This document shows, piece after piece, positions 48,501-57,738 of a stretch of 64,000 nucleotides of DNA. Below the pieces are notes generated by a model. The model searched no databases, was not told the DNA's origin, and saw nothing but the letters and a program-made list of their open reading frames with translations. Source of the DNA: Paracidovorax anthurii (GTDB lineage Bacteria; Pseudomonadota; Gammaproteobacteria; Burkholderiales; Burkholderiaceae_C). The DNA lies in contig NZ_QLTA01000012.1 of the NCBI RefSeq assembly GCF_003269065.1, forward strand, positions 51,877 through 115,876, read 5' to 3'. A program made the position numbers and the translations under genes. Position 1 is the first letter of the stretch; each line of letters begins with the position of its first letter.

Positions 48501-50149
48501 CGCACGTGCTGCGACCCCGCCCCCGGGAACAGGAACACCACTTCGGGCGGAGACGACGGCACCCGCACAGGCGCCGGCAACGGCGCCTCCAGCCGCTGGG
48601 CCGCAAGCCCGGGTTCATAGGCCACCACGGCCGTGCGCCAGGGCCAGGCCCGGCGCCCGCTCTGCAAGGTATGGGCCACGTCCTGCAACGGCAGCCCCGG
48701 CTGCCCGCGCAGGTGCGACGCCAGCCGTGCCCGGCTTTGCTCCAGCGCGGCCTCGCTGCGCGCGGACACGGGCAGCAGCTCCCAGGAGAGAGGCTCCCGC
48801 CGCGCGCCCTGCAGGGCAATGGCCGGCGCTTCCTCCAGCACCACGTGCACGTTGGTGCCGCCGATGCCGAAAGAGCTCACTCCGGCGCGGCGAGGAAAAG
48901 CGCCCTGCGGCCAGGGCTGGAGCGCGGTGTTGACATAGAACGGACTGGCCGCGAAATCGATCTGCGGGTGCGGCTTGCTCAGGTTCAGGCTGGGCGGCAA
49001 TTCGGCACTCTTGAGCGCCATCGCGGCCTTGATGAGTCCCGCCACTCCGGCGGCCGCATCCAGGTGCCCGACATTGGTTTTCACCGATCCGACGGCGCAA
49101 TAGCCGCGGCGCGCGGTATCGGCGCGGAAGGCCTGCGTGAGCGCAGCGATCTCGATGGGGTCGCCCAGGGCCGTTCCCGTACCGTGCGCCTCGACATAGC
49201 CGATGGTGTCGGCCGAGACGCCCGCGATGAGCTGGGCCGATCGGATCACCTCGGCCTGCCCATCCACGCTGGGCGCGGTGAACCCCACCTTGGCCGCGCC
49301 GTCGTTGTTGGCGGCGCTGCCCTTGATGACGGCATGGATGGTGTCGCCATCGCGCAGCGCATCGTCCAGGCGCTTGAGCGCCACCACACCAGCGCCGCTG
49401 CCGATCACGGTGCCTGCGGCATCGGCATCGAAGGCGCGGCAATGGCCATCCGGCGAAAGAATCGCTCCTGCCTGGTAGCGGTAGCCCCCCTGCTGGAGCA
49501 GGTTGAGCCACACGCCGCCGGCCAGCGCCATATCGCACTCATGGGCCAGCAGGGCCTGGCCGGCCATGTGCACGGCCATGAGCGAGGTCGAGCAGGCCGT
49601 CTGCACGCTCACGGCCGGCCCGCGCAGGTTCAGCTTGTAGGCCACCCGGGTGCAGAGCGAGCTGGAGGCATTGGCGCCCATGAGGCCGAGCACGTCCGCG
49701 ATGCCCGCGCCCGCATCGAGCCCCGAGGAAGGCAGCAGGTTGCGCATCAGGTACACGTTGGGGCCTTCCCCCCCGTACACCCCCACCTTGCCGGGCCAGC
49801 GGGCAGGATCGCAGCCCGCATGCTCCAGCGACGACCAGGCACACTCCAGGAAAAGCCTCTGCTGCGGGTCCAGCAGCTCGGCTTCGCGGGGCGTGAAACC
49901 GAAGAATTCGGCATCGAAGCGGTCGTGGCCCTCCAGGGGCACGCCCGCCTTGACGTAATCCGGGTCGTCGCGCAGCGACGGCGGCACGCCAAGGGCATCG
50001 AGTTCGGCATCGCTGTAGTGCTTCACCGACTCCACGCCGTCGCGGATCCGCTGCCAGAACGTCTCCACGTCCGGCGCGCCGGGAAAACGGCAGGCCATGC
50101 CGACGATGGCGATCTCCAGGCCGGTGGGTTCGCTCGCAGTGGTGTTCAT
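45599..50149 (-). CDS. Type I PKS module: KS-AT-KR-ACP
   Basis: This 1516-aa polyketide module adds one reduced two-carbon unit to the growing peptide. The ketosynthase has Cys186 in QTACSTSL with the two histidines in EAHGTGT and KTNVGHLDAA. The acyltransferase has Ser634 in GHSLGEY and ACHSWMV downstream; no methylmalonyl-type signature is evident, so malonyl-CoA is the likely extender. The ketoreductase has ITGGLGGVGLAFA and Tyr1310 in GRSDYAAANAC, so the keto group should become a hydroxyl. The carrier serine is 1460 in LGGDSLLAIR. No dehydratase or methyltransferase is seen. Start and stop overlap or abut the flanking NRPS genes. Confidence 0.95.
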   Translation of the reverse strand: MNTTASEPTGLEIAIVGMACRFPGAPDVETFWQRIRDGVESVKHYSDAELDALGVPPSLRDDPDYVKAGVPLEGHDRFDAEFFGFTPREAELLDPQQRLFLECAWSSLEHAGCDPARWPGKVGVYGGEGPNVYLMRNLLPSSGLDAGAGIADVLGLMGANASSSLCTRVAYKLNLRGPAVSVQTACSTSLMAVHMAGQALLAHECDMALAGGVWLNLLQQGGYRYQAGAILSPDGHCRAFDADAAGTVIGSGAGVVALKRLDDALRDGDTIHAVIKGSAANNDGAAKVGFTAPSVDGQAEVIRSAQLIAGVSADTIGYVEAHGTGTALGDPIEIAALTQAFRADTARRGYCAVGSVKTNVGHLDAAAGVAGLIKAAMALKSAELPPSLNLSKPHPQIDFAASPFYVNTALQPWPQGAFPRRAGVSSFGIGGTNVHVVLEEAPAIALQGARREPLSWELLPVSARSEAALEQSRARLASHLRGQPGLPLQDVAHTLQSGRRAWPWRTAVVAYEPGLAAQRLEAPLPAPVRVPSSPPEVVFLFPGAGSQHVRMAESLYRRSQVFREALDQCAGVLQQAVGMDLLSLLFPAPDQETVAAQRLAGIEFSQPALFAVEYAMARWWMSCGVRPALMLGHSLGEYVAACLAGVFAPDDALRIVAWRSQLMAGLPPGAMSAVALSGQDVAPWLADGCDLAAVNGEALSVLSGPPQAVEEAEQALRERGHSPRRLHVSVACHSWMVDPIVAELERRVASVPRHAPRIPFLSNVTGALITDQEATSPAYWGRHLRGTVRFHEGLGVVFSRPGRAVLEVGPGEALAGLARQHAGARGAAGVWSSQAHPQQEERHDPQRVQAVAGLWTAGVEIDWDALRDGAGRRRVPLPTYPFQRQRFWVQPTLAGTRQAGPTQAPGLFYRPGWRSAAEHPTVPAEAPKAGDGVLLLDGEGLSLTGRLAALLEARGARVVRASAAGRFECLAPGRYGMRMAERADHAALWREAGPISHVFHLGSLDGNQPAASLAQVWDRGYFSLMAFAQGLEDVGGGGTLALTVVTDRLEEVAGTEALAPEKATVLGIAKVMGQEMPLLACRVVDVVLPAPGSVSEVALAAALADEPAQPRDEFLVAWRGANRWVRTYEPVPTPPVQERRLREEGVYLITGGLGGVGLAFARHLGRTCRARLVLMGRTPLPAREDWPALLARPDLPAAQRRRLEQLQDLDDQGVAWMAVAADATDPAQWRAALEAVHGRFGPVNGVIHAVLEPGQGMLAGRTRAQVEAAFAPKIQGTLAMLDALRGEPLDFVLLCSSVASLIGGLGRSDYAAANACLDAMAVAWRRYGAFPLFSVNWDAWRDVGIAVDMDMPEGVGLDEQAGVRAFEQIVNGPAVPQTIVSVGSLAERLRPLDGLVDALDSEAAASAAPRGTSHPRPPLSTPYRAPGDELEMALAAFWIDALGIDGVGVDDNLFELGGDSLLAIRLLSRVRKAYGVEIHPASFFKAPTVAELAQLVELRLIEDIERQSSSVPLTTD

Positions 50150-53100
50150 CCTTGGATTCCTTGGGTGAGGGCGCGGCGCTGCAGCAGGGCTGCGCGCTGG
50201 CGCAATGCGCGGTCGTCGGCCGCCTTCGCGGCAGAGGTGTCAGCCGCCTGCGCGCCATGCGCCGACTGCCGGTCGATATGGCTGGCAAGCGTCTCCACGG
50301 TGGGGTGCTGGAAAAGATCCACCAGCGGCAGCGTCCAGCCCCAGCGTTCCTGCAGCATCCGGTGGGCACGGATCAAGAGCAGGGAGTGCCCGCCCAGGTC
50401 GAAGAAGTTGTCGTTCATCCCCACCGGCTCGACGCCGAGCAGCTCGCTCCACAGCGCGGCCAGCTTCTGCGCCGTCGCGCCTTCGGGAGCGCGGTGGACA
50501 CGGGTCGCAGCGATCCCGTCGGGCTCGGGCAGCGCCGCGCGATCCACCTTGCCGTTCGCATTCAGCGGCAAGGCCTCCAGGAGGGTGATGGCACGCGGCA
50601 CCATGTAGTCGGGCAATTGCCGAACCAGCGCCTCCCTCAGGCGGGTGGCGTCGGCATCTCCCGCCACATAGGCCACGAGAACCTCCTCGCCGGCTTGGCC
50701 GCGGACCACCGCGACCGCATCCCTCACGCCGGCCTCGGACCGCAGCCGGGATTCGATCTCGCCCAGTTCGATGCGCAGCCCGCGCAGCTTGACCTGGTGG
50801 TCGATGCGCCCGAAGTATTCCAGCTGGCCCTCCGCATTCCAGCGCACCCAGTCCCCGGTGCGGTAGAGCCGCTGCCCCGCCGCATGCGGATGCGCCACGA
50901 AGCGCTCCGCCGTCAGGCCGGGCTGCCCCAGGTATCCACGGGCCAGCAGCGCCCCGCCGATGTACAGCTCGCCGGCCACCCCCTGGGGCGTGGGGTTCAG
51001 CCCCGTGTCGAGCACCCAGGCCTCGGTCTCGCTGATCGGCTGGCCGATGGGAACGGGCCCGCCCCTGTCGAGGCAGGTCCAGCGCGTCACGTGGATCGTC
51101 GTCTCGGTCGGTCCGTAGAGGTTCTGCAGGGTCGCGCCGGGCAAACGCCGCAAGGCCTCGCGCTGCAACGCTTCCGGCATCGCTTCTCCACCGCAGATGA
51201 TGTGCCGCAGGCGGGTGCGCGACTCGATGCCGGGATGGTCGAGGAACGCCTGCAGCATCGACGGCACGAAGTTCAGCGTCGTGATCTGGTGGCGCTCGAT
51301 GAGACCCACCAGTTGCTCCGGGTCGCGGTGCGCACCCGGTGGCGCCACTACCAGCCGCGCACCGGCGGTCAGTGGCCAGAAAATCTCCCAGCACGACACG
51401 TCGAAACCGAAAGGTGCCTTGTGCAGCACCGTGTCCGTGGATGCCAGGCCATAGGTGCTCTGCATCCACGCCATACAGGTGTGCAGCGCCGCATGCCGGA
51501 CGGCAACGCCCTTGGGTCGGCCCGTGGAACCCGAGGTGTAGATCACATAGGCAAGCTGATCCCCGTGCACCGGGATATCCGGATTGCCCACCACTTCCTG
51601 CGGCTCCTGCCCGTTCGCGATGGCATCCACATCCACCACGCGCAACCCGTCCTGCCGGGGCACGGCATGCGATGCGGCCCCGTGCGTGAGCAGCATCACC
51701 AAGCCACTGTGCCGGGCCGTATAGGCCAGCCGGTCGGCGGGATAGTCCGGGTCCAGCGGCAGATAGGCCGCGCCAGCCTTCATGACCGCCAGCATGGCCA
51801 CGATCATTTCCACCGACCGGTGCATGCACAAACCCACGACGGCGTGAGGGTGCAGCCCCTGGTGCCGCAGTTGGTGCGCCAGGCGGTTGGCACGGCGATT
51901 CAACTCCGCGTACGTGAGGGCCTGCTCGCCAAACAGCAGGGCCACGGCCTGCGGCTGCCGTGCGGCATGGGCTTCGAAGCTCTGGTGCACGGGCCGGTGC
52001 GCACTTTCGCGCAGGACGTTACGGCCCCAGGCTTCGAGGCGCTCACGCTCCCGGTGCGACAGCAGTTCCACCGCGCCCACCGCCTGCCCGGGTGCATGGG
52101 CCAAGGCCTCCAGCACGGCAAGGTAATGGGCCGCCAGGCGCTCGATGGTGTCGGGCTCGAAAAGCTCCCGCGCATACACCCACGTGAGGGAGATCGCCCC
52201 GTCCTCCCGCTCCCGCGCTTCCAGCACGAGTTCGAACTGGGCCTGCGGCCCCTGCAGCGGCTCGGCTTCCACGGTCAGCCCCGGAAGGGCCTGCACGGCC
52301 CGCGTGTCATCCACGAGGTGATTGAGCATGACCTGGAACAGCGGGCTCAGGCTGGCGCTGCGCTCGGGCCGCAATGCGTCCACGAGTTGGTCGAACGGCA
52401 GGTCCTGGTGGGCATGGGCCCCGAGCACGGTCTCGCGCGCCTGCTGCAACACCGCTTCGAGCGATGCGCGCCCGTCCACATTCGCGGGCAGCACCAGGGT
52501 GTTGACCAGCAGACCAATGAGGCGATCGCACTCGGGCCGCCCGCGATGGGCGATGGCCGCGCCGACCCGGACGCTGGCCTGCCCCGTGTAGCGATGCAAC
52601 AGCATGTGCAAGGCTGCCAGCAGCACCATGAAGGACGTCGCGCCCAGGCGATGCCGCAGGGCCTGCAGCTTCTGAATCAGCGGCCGCGGAAGATCGAAGG
52701 CATGGCGCGACGCCGTATAGGCCGCCCGCGCCGCACGCGGATGATCCGTTCGCAGCTCGCAGGCGACAGGACGCTCGCCCAGCAAGTCCCGCCACCATGC
52801 CAGTTGCCGGGCTCCCTCGCCGGCATCCAGGCGCGACCGGGCCCATGCCGCATAGTCCACCACCTGCACCGCCGGCGCGCCCTCCTGCACGGTCAACCCC
52901 TGGCTGCGCGCGGCATAGGCCTCGATCCATTCCAATGCCCAGACCTGCAGGGACGCGCCATCGGACAGGATGTGGTGCATCACCACCGCGAGTACATGCC
53001 TGTCGGTATCCATGCGCACCAGCAGAACCCGCCAGGGATGACCGCGCAACAGATCGAAGGGCTCGGACTGCAGGCGCTGGAGCGTTTCATTCAGCAGGGA

Positions 53101-55470
53101 TTCGCGCCGCGCTGCCGGTACCGCTTCCAGGTCGATGACCTCCAGGGCCGGCCATGGCGCATCGCTGATCTGCTGGAAAGGCGCTCCATCCGGGCCTTCT
53201 CCGAAGCACGTTCGCAAAGACTCGTGGCGGCGCGCGACGTCGTCCAGAGCGGCGCGCAGCGCATCGCTCTCCAGGGGCCCCGAAAGCCGCAGCGCCACGC
53301 CCACGTGGTAGGCGGCCTGGTTCGGGTCCATCTTCCAGAGGAACCATTGGCGGGCCTGCGCATGGGAGAGCGCAAGAGGCCCCTGCCGCAGGGCGTCCGG
53401 CAGCCGCTCCAGAGGAGGCGCGGACGGGCTTGCGGCATGGCCGCCCGCCCCCTGGGCCTGGGCCCGCTGCACGGCCTCGGCACAGTGCCGCAGTCGTGGA
53501 TGCTCGAAGATGTCCCGTGGAGTGAATGCAATACCCCACTGCTGCCCGATGCGGGCCGCCGCCTGGGTGGCCGCCAGCGAATTGCCCCCCAGCACGAAGA
53601 AGTGGGCATCGGGGTCCAGCGGACGCGCGGCATCCAGGCGCAGCACATTGCGCCAGAGATCCGACAGGATTTGCTCCAGGGGGGTCAGGTCAGCGGCCTG
53701 CGACGGCATCCGCTGCGGACCGCCCCGGACGAAATCGCCCCATTCGTAGATGGCATAGGCATCGGGCGTGCGATCCTTCCAAGCGGCGCGGCAGGCGCTG
53801 CGTTGCAGCTTGCCGCTGGTGGTTTTGGGCAGGGTGCCGGGCTCCAGCAGCAGGACGACCGAGAGCGGCTCGCCCACGGCCTCGCTCACCGCAGCGCTCA
53901 GGACCTCCACGAGCTTCTCGGGCGGCACCAGCTTCTGCATGCCGCGCGACACCTCCACGGCCGCACCAATGCCCTCGGACTGAACGCCCTGCACGGGGAA
54001 GACCGCGACACGGCCCTTGCGCACGGCCTCGACCTCGGCTTCGATCGCCCGCTCCACGTCCTGCGGATACACGTTGTGCCCGCGCAGGATGATGAGGTCC
54101 TTCAAACGGCCCGTCACCACGAGCTGGTCTTCAAGGACGAAGCCCAGGTCGCCCGTGCGCAGCCAGCGCCGCCCATCGTGCTCCACGAAGGTCTGTGCGG
54201 TTTCGGCCTCCCGCCCCCAGTAGCCCGCAGCGATGCTGGGCCCACTGGCCCAGATCTCTCCGATGCTGCCCGGCTCCACGGGCACGAGCGACTGCACGTC
54301 CATCACCGCCACGGCATGGTCCGCCGCGGCCTTCCCGCAGCCCACGAGCAGCGGGCCCTGCCCGTCCGCAGTGGCGGCGCCCACCGCCAGCGCATCGGCG
54401 GAGAATCCACGCGCCCACAGGCCCTGCCCCCGTCCCCCTCCGGTGACGTAGAGCGTGGCTTCCGCCAGCCCGTAGCAGGCATACACCGCACCCGCATCGA
54501 AGCCGGCCGGGGCCACATGCCTTGCGAAGTCAGCCATCGTGTCCGCGCGCACGGGCTCCGCGCCGCTATAGGCCACGCGCCAGTGCGAGAGATCCAATGC
54601 CGCCAGTTGCGCTTCGCTGATGCGCTCCAGGCAAAGCCGGTACGCGAAATCGGGGCCGCCACTGACCGTTGCGCGATGGCGGCTCACTTGTTCGAGCCAG
54701 CGCACAGGCCGCTCCAGGAAATAGCGGGGCGACATGAGCACCAGCGATGCGCCACTGTAGAGCGGCTGCAGCAGGCCGCCAATGAGCCCCATGTCGTGGT
54801 ACAGCGGTGCCCAGGACACGAAGCGGTCTTCCGCTCCCAGGCCCATGCCGGCCTGGATGCAGCGCTCGTTGGCCATCAGATTGCCGTGCGTGACCATCAC
54901 GCCCTTGGGATTTCCCGTGGAACCCGAGGTGTACTGCAGAAAGGCAATATCCTGCGCAGCAGGGTCGAACGGCCGCCAGGACTGCGCGAGCGCCTCATCC
55001 AGCGCATCCACGGCAATGGTTTCCAGGCCATCGAATGCAGCACGGCACAAGGATGTCCATGCACTGGCCGTGAGCACGCATTCCGCCCCGCTATCCCGGC
55101 GAATGCCCTGCAAGCGCGCCAGATGCTGCGGCCGCTGGGACTCGGGCGGAAACACCGGCACGGCGATGACCCCGCTGTAGAAGCAGGCCAGCATGCTGAC
55201 GGCATAGTGTTCATCGTTGTCCAGCAGCACGAGTGCACGCGCACCGACGGCGAACCGGCTCTGGAGCTTTGCCGCCAGCGAGCGCACGCGCTGCTCGAAT
55301 TCACCATAGGTGAGCGTGATTTCACGGCGCTGGCCCTGGACTTCATCCACCACGGTCAGCCATGGCACATCCGGCCGCTGCGCAGCCAGTGCCTGCAGAT
55401 GCTCGACAAAATTGCGCGGAAGCACAGATGGAGATGCCGGCGCGGCATCGGGCAGGGAAATCGACTGCAT
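50146..55470 (-). CDS. NRPS-A: FAAL-T-C-A-T loading and first extension module
   Basis: This 1774-aa starter protein opens with a fatty-acyl-AMP ligase domain (~15-590; YTSGSTGNPKGV near 185, terminal SGKLQRS) that activates a fatty acid without CoA. A carrier domain with Ser631 (LGGNSLAATQ) receives it. A condensation domain (HHILSDG near 832), an adenylation domain ([11 protein letters not shown] near 1310) and a second carrier (Ser1696, LGGHSLLLIR) follow. The specificity code reads D-V-W-N-I-G-L-I-H-K, the same as NRPS-C. The product should therefore carry an N-terminal acyl chain. ATG 55470 has GGAGG eight bases upstream. The stop overlaps the PKS start by four bases. Confidence 0.95.
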   Translation of the reverse strand: MQSISLPDAAPASPSVLPRNFVEHLQALAAQRPDVPWLTVVDEVQGQRREITLTYGEFEQRVRSLAAKLQSRFAVGARALVLLDNDEHYAVSMLACFYSGVIAVPVFPPESQRPQHLARLQGIRRDSGAECVLTASAWTSLCRAAFDGLETIAVDALDEALAQSWRPFDPAAQDIAFLQYTSGSTGNPKGVMVTHGNLMANERCIQAGMGLGAEDRFVSWAPLYHDMGLIGGLLQPLYSGASLVLMSPRYFLERPVRWLEQVSRHRATVSGGPDFAYRLCLERISEAQLAALDLSHWRVAYSGAEPVRADTMADFARHVAPAGFDAGAVYACYGLAEATLYVTGGGRGQGLWARGFSADALAVGAATADGQGPLLVGCGKAAADHAVAVMDVQSLVPVEPGSIGEIWASGPSIAAGYWGREAETAQTFVEHDGRRWLRTGDLGFVLEDQLVVTGRLKDLIILRGHNVYPQDVERAIEAEVEAVRKGRVAVFPVQGVQSEGIGAAVEVSRGMQKLVPPEKLVEVLSAAVSEAVGEPLSVVLLLEPGTLPKTTSGKLQRSACRAAWKDRTPDAYAIYEWGDFVRGGPQRMPSQAADLTPLEQILSDLWRNVLRLDAARPLDPDAHFFVLGGNSLAATQAAARIGQQWGIAFTPRDIFEHPRLRHCAEAVQRAQAQGAGGHAASPSAPPLERLPDALRQGPLALSHAQARQWFLWKMDPNQAAYHVGVALRLSGPLESDALRAALDDVARRHESLRTCFGEGPDGAPFQQISDAPWPALEVIDLEAVPAARRESLLNETLQRLQSEPFDLLRGHPWRVLLVRMDTDRHVLAVVMHHILSDGASLQVWALEWIEAYAARSQGLTVQEGAPAVQVVDYAAWARSRLDAGEGARQLAWWRDLLGERPVACELRTDHPRAARAAYTASRHAFDLPRPLIQKLQALRHRLGATSFMVLLAALHMLLHRYTGQASVRVGAAIAHRGRPECDRLIGLLVNTLVLPANVDGRASLEAVLQQARETVLGAHAHQDLPFDQLVDALRPERSASLSPLFQVMLNHLVDDTRAVQALPGLTVEAEPLQGPQAQFELVLEAREREDGAISLTWVYARELFEPDTIERLAAHYLAVLEALAHAPGQAVGAVELLSHRERERLEAWGRNVLRESAHRPVHQSFEAHAARQPQAVALLFGEQALTYAELNRRANRLAHQLRHQGLHPHAVVGLCMHRSVEMIVAMLAVMKAGAAYLPLDPDYPADRLAYTARHSGLVMLLTHGAASHAVPRQDGLRVVDVDAIANGQEPQEVVGNPDIPVHGDQLAYVIYTSGSTGRPKGVAVRHAALHTCMAWMQSTYGLASTDTVLHKAPFGFDVSCWEIFWPLTAGARLVVAPPGAHRDPEQLVGLIERHQITTLNFVPSMLQAFLDHPGIESRTRLRHIICGGEAMPEALQREALRRLPGATLQNLYGPTETTIHVTRWTCLDRGGPVPIGQPISETEAWVLDTGLNPTPQGVAGELYIGGALLARGYLGQPGLTAERFVAHPHAAGQRLYRTGDWVRWNAEGQLEYFGRIDHQVKLRGLRIELGEIESRLRSEAGVRDAVAVVRGQAGEEVLVAYVAGDADATRLREALVRQLPDYMVPRAITLLEALPLNANGKVDRAALPEPDGIAATRVHRAPEGATAQKLAALWSELLGVEPVGMNDNFFDLGGHSLLLIRAHRMLQERWGWTLPLVDLFQHPTVETLASHIDRQSAHGAQAADTSAAKAADDRALRQRAALLQRRALTQGIQG

Positions 55471-55493
55471 GTGTATGTCCTCCTTCCCGGGCC

Positions 55494-56456
55494 TCATGGC
55501 TGCCGCTCCAGGTTGCCGTGTAACTGCGCCATGGCCATGACGACCTCGCGCTCCCCCTTGAACGCAGACTGCCCATGGGCTGTCAGCATGTTGTCGAGCA
55601 TCAGCACATCCCCTTCCTGCCACGGGAAGGAAACGGTCTCCGCATCCAGCACGGCACGCACCTCGGCAAGCACCTCGTCATTCATGAGAGAGCCATCGGC
55701 GAAGTACGCACGGCACGGCGGCTGGCCGATGCCCGCGAGCGCCCCGGGCTGCACCTGCGCAGGGCTTGCGCACGCGTGAAAGAGATGCGCATGGTTGAAC
55801 CAGACGCGCTCGCCCGTCACAGGATGGGTCTCGATGGCCGGGCACCATTGCCAGGTGCGCAATCCCCCTCCCTCCATCCAGTCACAGGAAATGCCGGACT
55901 GCCGGCACAGCGCGCCGCCCCTGGAACGGCTTTCGGTGCTGAACGCCTTCTGCCAGCACGCCTCCGTACCCCCGTAACTGCGCATGTAAAGCACGCCAGG
56001 ATCGAAGAGGCGCCGGATACGTTCCGGCATCCGTCGATAGACGGCACGGCTGTCCGCAATCGGTGTCTCCCCACCCTCTCGCGCGGCCTTCACGCAATGG
56101 AACCATATCTTCATCGGCCACTCGCGATGGCAAGCCTGCTCGTTGCGCAGCGCCATGCCCTGGCGAGCTGGCTCGCCAACCGGAGCACATGCGCCCACGC
56201 CGATCACGGGCATGGAGTCACGCTTGAGCCAGGGCTGCCCGAACAACGCAGCGAACTGCTGAAAGGTCTCGACCGCAGGTACGGCAAATCCGCGGAGCAG
56301 CACGCCCCCCACGCGCAGCAATGCCTCCTCGATGCGCGGCCGCAAGCGCTCTGCGGCATCCCTCAGTCCCTCTCCCACCCGGCTGGGCAGGATCAGCATG
56401 GGAAGCTCGGCCCCCGCCGGCGCATGGCGCCTGAATTGCATCGGCATGTCATTCAT
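55494..56456 (-). CDS. SyrP/TauD-like Fe(II)/2-oxoglutarate oxygenase with altered first metal motif
   Basis: This 320-aa protein belongs to the family that beta-hydroxylates carrier-bound amino acids, commonly aspartate, in siderophore pathways. Family landmarks are VLLRGF, WPMKIWFHC, GGETPIADSR and the distal histidine in LDNMLTAHGQ. The first iron motif, normally H-x-E/D at the start of the block before WPMKIWF, reads RNEQACH here: arginine (codon CGC) occupies the expected histidine position. Unless another histidine substitutes, metal binding may be impaired. None of the three adenylation domains has an aspartate code. AAGGAG precedes ATG 56456. It lies between the thioesterase and NRPS-A. 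Confidence 0.87.
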   Translation of the reverse strand: MNDMPMQFRRHAPAGAELPMLILPSRVGEGLRDAAERLRPRIEEALLRVGGVLLRGFAVPAVETFQQFAALFGQPWLKRDSMPVIGVGACAPVGEPARQGMALRNEQACHREWPMKIWFHCVKAAREGGETPIADSRAVYRRMPERIRRLFDPGVLYMRSYGGTEACWQKAFSTESRSRGGALCRQSGISCDWMEGGGLRTWQWCPAIETHPVTGERVWFNHAHLFHACASPAQVQPGALAGIGQPPCRAYFADGSLMNDEVLAEVRAVLDAETVSFPWQEGDVLMLDNMLTAHGQSAFKGEREVVMAMAQLHGNLERQP

Positions 56457-56539
56457 AGGAACTCCTTGTGCACCGCATGGCGCGGCCTGCCCGCCAACCT
56501 GCACGCAGGCGGGAAATCAACGGATCAGTGGGAACGCCG

Positions 56540-57295
56540 TCAGGCGGGAGACGCGAGCAACGCGGCGTCCGAAACCTTCCGGCGAGGCGACAGCCGGCGC
56601 ACCAGCGTGTCGAGGAAAGCGGCTTCGTGTTCACGGATGAAGAAGTGGCCACCGTCGAGCCAGTCGGTGGAAAACACATTTCGCGTTTCCTGGCCCCACG
56701 CATCCACATCCGGCGCACGGATCCTGTCAGCCCGCCCCGCAATCGCATGGATGGGGCACGACAGGAGATCGCCCCCCGTCGGCCGCTCGAAACCATGGCA
56801 TATGCGGTAGTCCGCGCGCAGCACATCCAGGGTGAGGCGCAGCAACTCCGGTTCGGAGAACACTCCGGAAGGCGTGCCGTTCTGTTCGCGCAGGTCGGCC
56901 ACCAGGCGTTCATCGCTCAGCGGCTCCGCATAGCGGACCGCATCCCGGCGCGTGGGGGCGGCACAGGCGGATACGACCAGCGCCACGGGCGATACTTCGC
57001 CCACCTCCTGCAAGCGTCGTGCAACACCATAGGCCAGCAAGCCTCCCATGCTGTGCCCCAGCAGCGCGAAAGGCCGACCACCTGCGGCGTGCAGGCAGGG
57101 CCCGGTCAGTTGCTGCACCAACGTCCCATAGTCGGGGGCAAAAGGCTCGTGCATGCGGGCACCCCGCCCCGGCAGCTCCACGGGCACCACGCCGATGCCA
57201 GCGGACGCCAGTGCCCTACGCCAGCGCAGATACATGGTGGCGCTGCTCCCTGCACAAGGAAGGCACAGCAGCGCGAGAACGGCATCAGCCCCCAT
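56540..57295 (-). CDS. Type II (editing) thioesterase
   Basis: This 251-aa alpha/beta hydrolase of the RifR/GrsT group removes wrong or stalled acyl groups from carrier domains. The N-terminal LCLPCAGSSATMY, nucleophile motif GHSMGGLLAYG, and the late GGHFFI histidine are all family features. It begins six bases after the MbtH stop and precedes the oxygenase gene. It is distinct from the terminal TE in NRPS-C. Confidence 0.92.
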   Translation of the reverse strand: MGADAVLALLCLPCAGSSATMYLRWRRALASAGIGVVPVELPGRGARMHEPFAPDYGTLVQQLTGPCLHAAGGRPFALLGHSMGGLLAYGVARRLQEVGEVSPVALVVSACAAPTRRDAVRYAEPLSDERLVADLREQNGTPSGVFSEPELLRLTLDVLRADYRICHGFERPTGGDLLSCPIHAIAGRADRIRAPDVDAWGQETRNVFSTDWLDGGHFFIREHEAAFLDTLVRRLSPRRKVSDAALLASPA

Positions 57296-57301
57296 GAAGA
57301 C

Positions 57302-57559
57302 CTACACCGCCGCCGAGGCCACAGCCGGCGCCGATGCCGCCTCCTGCGACTGCATCCACTCGCGCAGCGACCGGGGCCGCATGTCCGTCCATGCACCATC
57401 CACGTAGGCCACCACGGTCTTCTTGTCGCCACGGACACCCTCGACCGCCCGCCAGCCCTCCGGCACGCTCTTCCAGTGCGGCCAGATCGAATACTGTTCC
57501 TCGTGGTTGATCAGAACGATGAAGGTTTCGTCTTCGCGATCGAAGCAGCTCGTAGACAT
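57302..57559 (-). CDS. MbtH-like protein
   Basis: MbtH proteins bind NRPS adenylation domains and are often needed for their folding and activity. This 85-aa protein has the whole signature: [18 protein letters not shown] and [16 protein letters not shown] 57559 gives the usual start before [13 protein letters not shown]; the upstream frame is unconserved. It is probably the first biosynthetic gene of the operon, 179 bases downstream of the FecR-like gene. Confidence 0.95.
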   Translation of the reverse strand: MSTSCFDREDETFIVLINHEEQYSIWPHWKSVPEGWRAVEGVRGDKKTVVAYVDGAWTDMRPRSLREWMQSQEAASAPAVASAAV

Positions 57560-57673
57560 CGGTGCATCCTTGTGCGGTTGAACAAACGGCCGCCGGAGCC
57601 CCCATGCTGCGGGAGCGAAAGCCATGTGGCGGGCCTGCCTTCACATGACGGTTCTGGCGCCGATCTGTTCATC

Positions 57674-57711
57674 GCATGCAGCCAACGGTGCATGCCACGC
57701 GGCTGGCATGC
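57674..57711. promoter_or_regulatory. Three GCATGC boxes at 16-bp spacing upstream of mbtH
   Basis: GCATGC occurs at 57674, 57690 and 57706, exactly 16 bases apart. The outer copies with AGCC and GGCT also form a stem with one bulged base. The site lies in the 179-base gap between the FecR-like gene and mbtH, where a promoter for the biosynthetic genes is expected. Its role is unknown. Confidence 0.4.
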
Positions 57712-57738
57712 ACATGCACAGCCGCCCCATCGCCCACA

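Noticed and set aside
57302..57625. Longer MbtH start at 57625
   Set aside because: The extra 22 residues have no similarity to the family, whereas ATG 57559 starts the conserved protein.
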